Assembly (NCBI GenBank): GCA_903820035.1
Contig: CAIJFT010000055.1
Span: 1-35,823, forward strand
Direction of reading: 5' to 3'
Source: an uncultured Opitutia bacterium
GTDB lineage: Bacteria > Verrucomicrobiota > Verrucomicrobiia > Opitutales > Opitutaceae
DNA length: 35,823 bases
Part shown: positions 17,255 through 24,379 of the stretch, in pieces
Position numbering within the stretch: position 1 is the stretch's first letter
Layout: each line of letters opens with the position of its first letter
The notes under the pieces: generated by a model
The model's database searches: none
Told to the model about the DNA's origin: nothing
Seen by the model: the letters and a program-made list of their open reading frames with translations, nothing else
Made by a program: the position numbers and the translations under genes

Positions 17255-17764
17255 TTACGAGGCGAAGAAGTCGTACAGCCCGTACCGGGCGTAGTAGGTC
17301 GTGTAGCTGAGGGAGAGCGTGCGCCCGTCGTAGTTCTGCCAAGTCACCGTCAGGGTGATCTGGCGTAAATCAGCCTTTGGGTCCGCCATTGTGCGGATCA
17401 TGGAGAACCGGTTTGCGATGTTGGCTTGGGACGTAAAGACGGGGTCGATCGTGATGGCCGGGTTGCTGCCCGTATAGTCGACGATTCCGATGACGGTGAC
17501 GGTTGAGCTCCACGGGCTCACCCGCATTTTCTCAATTTCACTCTGCATGATCTGTCCCGCGATCACGTAGTTTCGGGCGGAGTCGATGGAGGCGAAGCCA
17601 CGTTGGAGAGTCGTGATGGCGGTGGTGAGGGCGAAGGCCATAACGCACGCCCCAAGCATGACTTCGAGAATCGTGAACGCCTTTCGGGCGCCCGGTTTTC
17701 GGGTGCGCTGGCTGCGGTGGGAAGCCGAGGCGGCAGGCTGGGGGACTGGAGTGTTTTTTTTCAC
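17255..17764 (-). CDS. PilV-like prepilin-type protein, first gene of the operon
   Basis: Minor pseudopilin, 169 residues, starting at a GTG codon. A long basic leader (MKKNTPVPQPAASASHRSQR...) is followed by RKA-FTILEVMLGACVMAFALTTAI, with glutamate at +5 and the conserved hydrophobic helix. The residue at -1 of the cleavage site is alanine rather than the usual glycine; alanine is tolerated in some prepilins. The region AGQIMQSEIEKMRVSPW fits PilV-type proteins. It leads the operon PilV-PilW-PilX like; no motor, secretin or peptidase genes accompany it, so the proteins must join a system encoded elsewhere. The upstream 258 bases contain a strong palindrome. Confidence 0.8.
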   Translation of the reverse strand: MKKNTPVPQPAASASHRSQRTRKPGARKAFTILEVMLGACVMAFALTTAITTLQRGFASIDSARNYVIAGQIMQSEIEKMRVSPWSSTVTVIGIVDYTGSNPAITIDPVFTSQANIANRFSMIRTMADPKADLRQITLTVTWQNYDGRTLSLSYTTYYARYGLYDFFAS

Positions 17765-17907
17765 CAGTTTCGGGAGTTGAGTGGGACGCTGATGGAGAGG
17801 GTTTGTTTCAGATTGCGCCCAATTGATCCGGTCTGGTCTTGCGGTGGGCGACGTATTAGTCCCGGCGAGGGAGATTTTACATTTCGCTTATTGCTGGCGG
17901 TGAGCCT

Positions 17908-17926
17908 CTGAACCAGGGTGGTTCAG
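17908..17926. promoter_or_regulatory. Perfect palindrome upstream of the pseudopilin operon
   Basis: CTGAACCAGGGTGGTTCAG: eight-base arms CTGAACCA and TGGTTCAG are exact reverse complements around GGG. It is 144 bases upstream of the GTG start of the first pilin gene and 97 bases beyond the stop of the Pls-like gene, so it may be an operator for the pilins or a transcript-end hairpin. The rest of 17765-18022 shows no gene. Confidence 0.5.
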
Positions 17927-18022
17927 TTGGCCCTGCTTAAGCGAAGGACTGTGCGTCCCTGAGCCAGTGGTTGCGATGTAGCCCGGTCGCCGGTCCCGTT
18001 TTTCCGACGGGTGAGCCTAGCC

Positions 18023-21000
18023 TTACACGCTGCTCACGACCCGGGTGGGAAAGCCGGCGTAGGTCTTTCCCGGCAGCAGGCGCTCGTATTTCATCACCAC
18101 ACTATGCGCCGCAACTTGGGTTCTCACGCCGATCTCGGCCCCGTAAAGCAATACCGCCGCGCGCCCGACCGTCGCCTCCCGGCGCACAGTCACACGATCC
18201 ATCTTTAATACGCGGTCCTCGAAGGTGTGAGCCTGAAAGTTGCACTCCACCGTCGCACCGTCCTCGAAGGTCAGCATGTCCGGATCGGGCAGATCCTGGG
18301 CGAACGTGCCGCCGAGTACCACGCCCCGGCCGACGCGCGAGCCCGCGGCGCGGAGCAGAGCGTTTAACCACAGGGTGCCGGCCAGCGACGACGCCACCGG
18401 CGGCACGTAGAAACTCCAGGCCATACAATGGAAATCCCAGCGGCTGGCCCAGCACGACCAAAGTGCGTGCACGTCCGGCCGTACGCGGCCCAACAGGATC
18501 CACTTCACCGCTAGGCCCAAGCCGGTCAGGGTCGCGAAGAAGGTGACCGTGGTTGCGGGGCCGGCCACCAGCAGCAGCGTGACGGTGGAGACGCGGTCCG
18601 CGAGCGAGTCGACCAAACCATAACAAAGCGGTACGAGCACCGCCGGGGCGGCGGGTAGGGTGAAGCGCAACCCTTCCCAGAATACACGGTTCACGTAGCG
18701 CAATGCCGACGGTGCGTGGGTCAGGCGGGCGTCGATTTGGATGACCTGTCGCTGGGGGAGTTGGAACGGTGGGTGGCCGAACCAGGCGGTGCCGGGGCGG
18801 ATTTTATCCGGATCGGCAGTGGTGCAGACGCCGATCAGGATATTGTCGGGTAGGTGTTGACCACCGCGGATGATCACGCCGTTGCCCAGAAACGTATTGG
18901 CCCCGAGCCGCACGGTCGCGAGTTCCACCGTGCCGCGGTGAACGCGCGGACCGCCAAGGTAGATCCCGTCGGCGCAAAAGGTTTTTTCCCCGATCTCGAT
19001 CAGCTCGGGCACCGTGTCGATGAGGCCGCTGATTTCGCAGCCGCGGCCGATTTTCATCCCGGCTAACCGGAGCCAGTGCGGCCAAAATAGCGTGCCGTAC
19101 AGCCACTGTCCGGCGGAATCTACCAATGTCGTCTTCAGCCACACCCGCACATAACCCGGGCTCCAACGGCTGATCACACCCGGCTGCACCCGTCCGAGGG
19201 CGCGGCAAACCAGAGCCTCCAAGGCGAGCGTGAGCGGTGTGGCGAGGGTCGCGACGGCGGCCAAGCCGAGCAGCATTCCTATCGCAAAGGACGGCTTGTG
19301 TGACCACGTGATCACCTGCGTGGCGTCGATGCCGAAGCCGCGCGTGAGCGCGAGGGTGAGCGCTTCCGCCGGCAGCGCCAGCACCGCCAGTACGCCAAGG
19401 CGGGCCGCGATCAACTGCAGGCCGGCGTGCGCAGGCGCAAGCTCCCGCTGGGGTCCGGTGAACTGCGGCGGTAAGGGAGCCTTGCCGGTCGCGGCGGCCG
19501 GCACGCCGTCCCAGGATTCGCCCGCCGGAATAGTCGCGCCGTTGCCCAGCGAGGACCAAGCGGTGAGGTAGGCGTTGGGTCCGACGGTCGCGCCCGGGCC
19601 GATGCCGGAGTGGACCTCGAGTGTGCAGCCGTGGCCGAGGGTGATCCGACCGACGACGATTTCGCCGGCCTCCAGTTCGACCATCCGCAGGGTGACGTCT
19701 TGGCTGACCGTCACGTCGTCGCCGATTGCGAGTAGATCCCAACCCCCGTGCAGTAAGTCGACACCCCGGTGCAGATGGACCCGGCGGCCGATTTTGGCGC
19801 CGAGGGCGCGGAGCGCCATGCACTGAAACTCCGTGCCCTCCAGCAGCCACCATGGCACGATCCGGACGGTCTGCTGCATCATCCAGTTTCGGACGTAGAA
19901 ATTGCCCCATACCGGCGCCCGCAGCGGCTGGTAGCGGCCGATCAGTGAACGTTTCGTGGATACAGCGAGGGCGACGGAAAGCGGTACGAAAAGCGCCAGG
20001 GTCGCTAGGCCGAGCAGCGGGGCGAGCAACACCGCGGTCACCAGGCCCAGCCTTTCAATCAGCCCAGGCAGGAAGTGAAACGTACCAAGATAAAGCAGGG
20101 CCGAACCGATCAGGATGTCCTTTGCGAGCCAGAGGGTTTGGACGACGGTGGCTAGGAACGGGCGCCCGCGTTCGCGCGGGGTCGCGTCGGAGTTTTCGGC
20201 GGGTGCGATCGCGTCGGCGCGAATTCGCGGGGCGATTCCGGCGATCGTCCGGCCCTCGTAGAGATCGCGCACGGTCAACGACGCCAGCCCCGGGGTTTCG
20301 CGCAGCAACGACGTGGCGACCGCGGCGCTCAGGGAATCGCCACCGAGATCGTTGAAGAAATCGTCTTCGATCGACACCGGCTGGCTCCGATTGAAGACTT
20401 GGCAAAACACCTCGGCGAGGCGGCGTTCCGCGTCGGTCCGCGGTGCAACCCGCGCCGCGGCGCCCCCAGTCTCCGCAAGGTCGAGCGCGGGCAGCAGTCG
20501 TCGGTTGAGCTTGCCGCTGGCGCTGCGCGGCAGGGCTTGAATCAGCTGCAAGCGGGCCGGCACCATGTAGGCGGGCAGCACGCGACGCAGCGCGTCGGTC
20601 AGCGGCTCAAGTGTGGGTGGATGGTCGGGATCGGCGGGAACGACAAAGCCTACCAGCACCTGCCGCGTCGCCTCGCCCTGTACGGTGCAGGCGGCTTCCC
20701 GGACGCCGGTGCATTCCATGAGGCGCGCTTCAACCGCCTCCAATTCCACCCGATAGCCGCGGAGTTTCACCTGGGCGTCGATCCGGCCGAGATAGTAATA
20801 TTCACCACTCGGACCGCGCCGCACGAGATCACCGGTACGGTAAATCCGGCCGAGCCGTGGGTGGAAAGGGAATTTTCCTGCCGTCAGGTCCGGCTGTCCG
20901 CGGTACCCACGGGCTAGGCCGACCCCCCCGAGGCACAACTCGCCGGGGTCGCCGGCCGCGACCTCGGCGAGGCCGTCCGACAAGACATACGCCGCCAGGC

Positions 21001-22012
21001 CTGGAACCGGCCGGCCGATAGCGATCTCTCCCGGGCCTTCGATTCTGGTGCGCAGCGACGTTACGGTACACTCGGTGGGCCCATAGCCGTTTTCCAGCCG
21101 GCGGCCGCGCGACCACCGGGCGGCGACATCGGCCGGCAGCGCCTCGCCGCCAACGTAAACCAGTCGAAGTTCGGGTAGCGCCAGGTCCGGCCGCTCGCAA
21201 CCGGTGGTGCGCAGGAGCGTGGGCGGCGGACAAAGTACGGTGAGCCGTTCGCGTTGCAGCCAGGGCACGAGGTCCGGGCCGAGCCGGACCGTGTCGTCGT
21301 CCATCACGACGACCGTCGCGCCCGAGGCCAAGGCGAGCCACACCTCCTCGACCGAAGAGTCGTAGGAAACGGACGAGCCTTGCGCTACGCGGTCGCCGGG
21401 GCGGAGCCCGTATTCACTCAGATCGGACGCGACGAGGTTCGCGATGCTGCGGTGCTCGATCATCACGCCCTTCGGGCGACCGGTGGTGCCCGAGGTATAG
21501 ATCACATAAGCAAGGCTCGAGGGGGTAAGCCAAGCCATGGACCGAGGCTCGGGCCGGACACTTGGGGCGTCGCGGAGGAGGCGGGAAACCTCCAGCAGTG
21601 GTGCGCTCGTGCGACCCTCGAGCCGTTTGCGCCCGGCGGCGTCGGTCAAAATGGCAACGGCTTCCGTGTCATGGAGAATTTCGCCGACCTGGGTGTCGGG
21701 GAAAGCCGGATCGATGCACGTGTACGCGGCACCGGCTTGCAGGACGGCGAGCTGCGCGGCGTAGAGGGTCGCTGAGTTCCTTGGAAGCTGAATGACCACC
21801 AGGCTCTCACCCTGAACCAACGGTTGCAGGGCAACGGACAGGATGCCGGCTTGGTGCTGCAGCCCCGCGTAGGTGACCGTCTGTCGTTCCGAGCGGCCCG
21901 GTCCGGGTGGTACGTCGATGGCAATCTGGTCCGGCCAGCGCGCTAAGGCACGAGCGAAAAACGCGTGGAGCAGCTCCCCTGCGGTCGCGGCCGGCTCGGA
22001 CACCGAGGTCAT
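18023..22012 (-). CDS. Pls-like nonribosomal peptide synthetase (amino-acid homopolymer synthetase-like)
   Basis: Multidomain membrane enzyme of 1329 residues with the layout of epsilon-poly-L-lysine synthetase (Pls). Adenylation domain about 10-510: A3 YTSGTTGRPKG (172-182), A4 SYDSSVEEVW, A5 NGYGPTE (308-314), A7 YRTGDL (391-396), A8 GRIDAQVKLRGYRVE, A10 lysine K501. Carrier domain about 525-600 with DLGGDSL; S560 would carry phosphopantetheine. Then three blocks of membrane helices (about 633-685, 865-935, 1118-1175), each followed by a hexapeptide-repeat left-handed beta-helix (about 736-840, 986-1080, 1226-1329). In Pls these C1-C3 domains make the isopeptide chain; no condensation or thioesterase domain is present. 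Pocket residues read by eye are D, S, E, C, V, V, G, V, T; the E matches that of lysine domains. ATG 22012 overlaps the SET gene stop (ATGA). An open frame to 22153 exists but runs inside that gene. Confidence 0.88.
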   Translation of the reverse strand: MTSVSEPAATAGELLHAFFARALARWPDQIAIDVPPGPGRSERQTVTYAGLQHQAGILSVALQPLVQGESLVVIQLPRNSATLYAAQLAVLQAGAAYTCIDPAFPDTQVGEILHDTEAVAILTDAAGRKRLEGRTSAPLLEVSRLLRDAPSVRPEPRSMAWLTPSSLAYVIYTSGTTGRPKGVMIEHRSIANLVASDLSEYGLRPGDRVAQGSSVSYDSSVEEVWLALASGATVVVMDDDTVRLGPDLVPWLQRERLTVLCPPPTLLRTTGCERPDLALPELRLVYVGGEALPADVAARWSRGRRLENGYGPTECTVTSLRTRIEGPGEIAIGRPVPGLAAYVLSDGLAEVAAGDPGELCLGGVGLARGYRGQPDLTAGKFPFHPRLGRIYRTGDLVRRGPSGEYYYLGRIDAQVKLRGYRVELEAVEARLMECTGVREAACTVQGEATRQVLVGFVVPADPDHPPTLEPLTDALRRVLPAYMVPARLQLIQALPRSASGKLNRRLLPALDLAETGGAAARVAPRTDAERRLAEVFCQVFNRSQPVSIEDDFFNDLGGDSLSAAVATSLLRETPGLASLTVRDLYEGRTIAGIAPRIRADAIAPAENSDATPRERGRPFLATVVQTLWLAKDILIGSALLYLGTFHFLPGLIERLGLVTAVLLAPLLGLATLALFVPLSVALAVSTKRSLIGRYQPLRAPVWGNFYVRNWMMQQTVRIVPWWLLEGTEFQCMALRALGAKIGRRVHLHRGVDLLHGGWDLLAIGDDVTVSQDVTLRMVELEAGEIVVGRITLGHGCTLEVHSGIGPGATVGPNAYLTAWSSLGNGATIPAGESWDGVPAAATGKAPLPPQFTGPQRELAPAHAGLQLIAARLGVLAVLALPAEALTLALTRGFGIDATQVITWSHKPSFAIGMLLGLAAVATLATPLTLALEALVCRALGRVQPGVISRWSPGYVRVWLKTTLVDSAGQWLYGTLFWPHWLRLAGMKIGRGCEISGLIDTVPELIEIGEKTFCADGIYLGGPRVHRGTVELATVRLGANTFLGNGVIIRGGQHLPDNILIGVCTTADPDKIRPGTAWFGHPPFQLPQRQVIQIDARLTHAPSALRYVNRVFWEGLRFTLPAAPAVLVPLCYGLVDSLADRVSTVTLLLVAGPATTVTFFATLTGLGLAVKWILLGRVRPDVHALWSCWASRWDFHCMAWSFYVPPVASSLAGTLWLNALLRAAGSRVGRGVVLGGTFAQDLPDPDMLTFEDGATVECNFQAHTFEDRVLKMDRVTVRREATVGRAAVLLYGAEIGVRTQVAAHSVVMKYERLLPGKTYAGFPTRVVSSV

Positions 22013-22566
22013 GCCGGCGGCAGCGCCGCCTCCCGGGCTAAAAGTCGCGCCAAGTGGGGCGCTAGCCAAGGCCGCAGTCGCTCGCGTTCCACCTCCGGCA
22101 GCAGTTTGAAGCCGCCGATCCGGCCGAGGCAGCGCGGGCTGCCACAGTGGCACGAGAACGGCTCGGCCATCTGATACTCGGTCGTGAGGTAGTTGAAGGT
22201 TACTTCCTCGCCAGCGCTCAGATCGCGCAGCGCAAAAACGTCGGTCCCCTGCAGGCGCGCGCTGGGTTCACAGGCGTGATTCATGAACTGCCACGGAGCG
22301 CGCCGAGTCTGGTCATCCGCGTCGGGGGCATCGAAGGGATTCAGGTGAATGTCCTCGCCCACTTGCACCGAGTAGCGGTCCGGCTCACGCCCCGGGCGAC
22401 CTTCGATGTGAAAGAGCTGCTCGCCCTCCGCGACCGGCCGCACGGTCACCAGCCGGTGGAAGCCGCCGTTGCGGAGTATGGCCACGGTAGTGGAAAATTG
22501 GACGGGTACGGGCAGCCGGGTTTCGGCGGAACGTACGGTAGTCGGTTGGGGCATGGGAGTCATCAT
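22009..22566 (-). CDS. SET-domain lysine methyltransferase-like protein
   Basis: 185-residue protein with the C-terminal half of a SET domain and a complete post-SET zinc-binding tail. Visible motifs are NHACEPS (96-102, the NHxCxPN SAM-binding/catalytic loop), FALRDLSAGEEVTFNY (with Y126 as the catalytic tyrosine candidate) and CHCGSPRCLG with C139, C141 and C146, the post-SET cysteines. The N-terminal part (ILRNGGFHRLVTVRPVAEGEQLF) fits the opening SET strands. SET enzymes transfer methyl from SAM to lysine side chains. The stop overlaps the start of the Pls-like synthetase by ATGA, so the two are translationally coupled; methylation of a lysine-containing polymer or of the synthetase itself is a hypothesis. 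ATG codons at 22566 and 22563 both fit; neither has a Shine-Dalgarno sequence. Confidence 0.87.
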   Translation of the reverse strand: MMTPMPQPTTVRSAETRLPVPVQFSTTVAILRNGGFHRLVTVRPVAEGEQLFHIEGRPGREPDRYSVQVGEDIHLNPFDAPDADDQTRRAPWQFMNHACEPSARLQGTDVFALRDLSAGEEVTFNYLTTEYQMAEPFSCHCGSPRCLGRIGGFKLLPEVERERLRPWLAPHLARLLAREAALPPA

Positions 22567-22635
22567 GGGCGCGGAAGCGTGCGGAGTCGACTAGATGCAA
22601 CGACGCTTGGCAAGCCGTTGCCGCATGAATTGTTC

Positions 22636-22658
22636 GCGTAACCTATAGTAGGATACGC
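22636..22658. promoter_or_regulatory. 23-base near-perfect palindrome upstream of the SET-Pls operon
   Basis: GCGTA at 22636-22640 pairs with TACGC at 22654-22658, and CCTA (22642-22645) pairs with TAGG (22649-22652) around the centre TAG; only the A/A at 22641 and 22653 does not pair. It is 70 bases upstream of the SET start. Its left half GTAACCTATAG resembles GTAACCTTATAG at 24270, but the right half lacks GTTAC. Candidate operator. Confidence 0.55.
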
Positions 22659-22682
22659 AAAAATCATCCCCTCAGGGCCAAT

Positions 22683-22702
22683 GCAGCCGGATGATCGGCT
22701 GC
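22683..22702 (-). terminator. Stem-loop downstream of PF04734 paralogue 3
   Basis: GCAGCCG-GATGAT-CGGCTGC, a seven-base perfect stem with a six-base loop, between the stop of the PF04734 gene (22770) and the SET-Pls promoter. A second GC-rich imperfect palindrome (CCCGACGCCGCGGCGGG) lies next to it at about 22707-22723. Together they would isolate the SET-Pls operon from read-through. Confidence 0.5.
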
Positions 22703-22769
22703 CAACCCGACGCCGCGGCGGGTAATTAAAGCAGCGCGCCGGACGTTTTTACCGCCCGAGGGCCCCGCT

Positions 22770-24176
22770 TCAGTTGCCCGCTTCGGCGCGGGTGCGGCGG
22801 ACCAGATCGTGTACCTTGGTCACGATTTTCTCTTCCAGACCTGGGGTCCAGGGACCGGGCCGGCCGTGCGGAATCATTGACGTGTCGCCCTCATAACGGC
22901 CTTCCTTGAGTACCCGCTCGTTGGGAATGTAGGCCATCACATCGGTCGAATAGCCGAGCACCCACAAGCTGTCGCCGAGTTCCCGGCGCAGGCGCAGACT
23001 GTAGTCGACGACGACTTCACCACCGAGGGCGACCCAACCGAGATTGCCGAGGTGCCAGGCTTGAATGGGGTAGTTGTAGCGGCGGATGGCATCGCCCTTG
23101 TCGCGGAGTTGTTGCGTGATCGCGGCCGACCACGCCTGGTGCATCTCTTTGTTCGGTTGTTCCTTCGTGGCGGCTTCGTGCAGTTTTTCCGCGGTGGGAA
23201 TCTTCGCGAAGGTGAGGGTGATGTCCTCGAACGCCGAAGTGAAGCGGCCGGCGGTCGGGGTCAGCTTACCCTTGAGGGCGCGGTCCGCGGCGTCGGCGAG
23301 GTCGCGCCCGTGCTGTTCGACGTGGGCCAGTTCACGACGAGGGGACGGGTTGATGTCGGCGCCGCAGCCCATCGCGAACATCACGGTCGCGCCCGGGTGC
23401 CGCCGCTCGAGTTCCGCCTGCGCGCTGCCGGCATAGTCGCCGTGCCATTGGTAGAGCATGAGCGTGGTGTTGTGGCAGGCATACGATACGAGCAGGCCGC
23501 GCAACGCACCGTCTTCCCCGTGGATCGCCAGGATTGGGACGCGCGGGTCCGACGGGCCGCGCAGTTTACCCGCGGCGCGGAGGGCGGGCGCCTGCGCTTC
23601 GGTATTCTCCCGGCGGTTGATGCCGAAGGTCGCCGCGTCGGCGCCCCAACTGATCGTCGCGGGGGCGAGCGCATCGAGTGCCGCGCTCGCGGCGCGCACC
23701 ATTTTGATTTCCAGCTCATGCCGGAAGGCAACGGCCTTGCCCAGGCCGTCGACCGGCAGAATCCGCAGGCCCGCGATGCCGCCCTCCATCCAAGGAGAAC
23801 AGTGGGTGTGCGAGACGTTCGTCATGATCGCGCTGCGGGGCAGGGCGTAGCGGGCCATCAACTCGATGGCCACGCGGTCCGAGACGACGCGCGTGATGTC
23901 GCAGAGGTCGAGGGTGAGCAGGACCCCGCGGTTGCCGGCAGGGTCCGAGAACGCGAGTGCCTTGACCCACAGGTCTTGGGCGGTGCCGTCGGCCGGTTTG
24001 TCGCGCACCGCGTAGCCGGTCATCCAGACGCCCGCGGGGGGCGTGATTTTTTCCCGGCCGGTGCCGGCCCGCCAACCGCTTTCTGCCGCGGGCAAGATGC
24101 CGGTCGCGACCGCGAGTGCGAACAATGTGGCCAGCCGGAACAGGTGCGGGAGGACGGGGCGGATCGGTGTGGGCAT
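22770..24176 (-). CDS. Neutral/alkaline ceramidase-like exported hydrolase (PF04734), paralogue 3
   Basis: Third member of the family in this window, 468 residues, with a Sec signal (HLFRLATLFALAVATGILPAAES). Motifs: REKITPPAGVWMTGYA (41-56), SHTHCSP (122-128), SYACHNTT with H235, and FAMGCGADINP (267-277). The GDYAGSAQAELERRHPGATVMFAMGCG region follows the usual pattern of this bacterial subgroup. It is divergent from TonB receptor 2; the shared 203-base promoter carries two copies of a GTAAC-N6-GTTAC palindrome, one only 9 bases upstream of this start, so binding there would probably repress it. Function is inferred to be hydrolysis of an amide-linked acyl group from a ligand handled by the adjacent receptor; substrate unknown. 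Confidence 0.87.
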   Translation of the reverse strand: MPTPIRPVLPHLFRLATLFALAVATGILPAAESGWRAGTGREKITPPAGVWMTGYAVRDKPADGTAQDLWVKALAFSDPAGNRGVLLTLDLCDITRVVSDRVAIELMARYALPRSAIMTNVSHTHCSPWMEGGIAGLRILPVDGLGKAVAFRHELEIKMVRAASAALDALAPATISWGADAATFGINRRENTEAQAPALRAAGKLRGPSDPRVPILAIHGEDGALRGLLVSYACHNTTLMLYQWHGDYAGSAQAELERRHPGATVMFAMGCGADINPSPRRELAHVEQHGRDLADAADRALKGKLTPTAGRFTSAFEDITLTFAKIPTAEKLHEAATKEQPNKEMHQAWSAAITQQLRDKGDAIRRYNYPIQAWHLGNLGWVALGGEVVVDYSLRLRRELGDSLWVLGYSTDVMAYIPNERVLKEGRYEGDTSMIPHGRPGPWTPGLEEKIVTKVHDLVRRTRAEAGN

Positions 24177-24184
24177 GGTGGCGT

Positions 24185-24200
24185 GTAACTGTTGGGTTAC
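24185..24200. promoter_or_regulatory. Candidate operator B1 (GTAAC-N6-GTTAC)
   Basis: GTAACTGTTGGGTTAC, a palindrome with five-base arms, 9 bases upstream of the minus-strand PF04734 start. Its centre is exactly 85 bases from that of operator B2 at 24270-24285. A third copy is at 31295-31310. Confidence 0.65.
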
Positions 24201-24269
24201 CTCCGAGGCAAGCGATTAACCCGGAGCCGGGCTGGAGCCGGAAATCTGCTTGCCATGGCTGGAGCCGAA

Positions 24270-24285
24270 GTAACCTTATAGTTAC
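24270..24285. promoter_or_regulatory. Candidate operator B2 (GTAAC-N6-GTTAC)
   Basis: GTAACCTTATAGTTAC, same arms and spacing as B1 and B3, 95 bases upstream of the TonB receptor 2 start. It follows three direct copies of GGAGCCG at about 24223, 24234 and 24261. Confidence 0.7.
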
Positions 24286-24379
24286 ATCCGATTCGGTGCA
24301 CCCTGTGGCGGATGTCATTTCTTCCGGCCCCGGCCTGATGGGACAAGATTTGCTCCGTTTGCCCCTTTTTAAGACCACT

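Noticed and set aside
17970-18015. GTAGCCCGG stretch upstream of the pilin operon as another REP-like element
   Set aside because: Only the GTAGCCC start is shared; the stem and GTGA loop do not line up and the hairpin CCCGT/ACGGG is short.
22013-22153. In-frame N-terminal extension of the Pls-like enzyme
   Set aside because: It lies wholly inside the SET gene, is rich in Pro/Gly/Ala without family similarity, and the ATGA overlap gives a better start.
24116-24379. In-frame extension of TonB receptor 2 upstream of ATG 24380
   Set aside because: It would translate promoter DNA with two operators, and the signal peptide begins directly at 24380.
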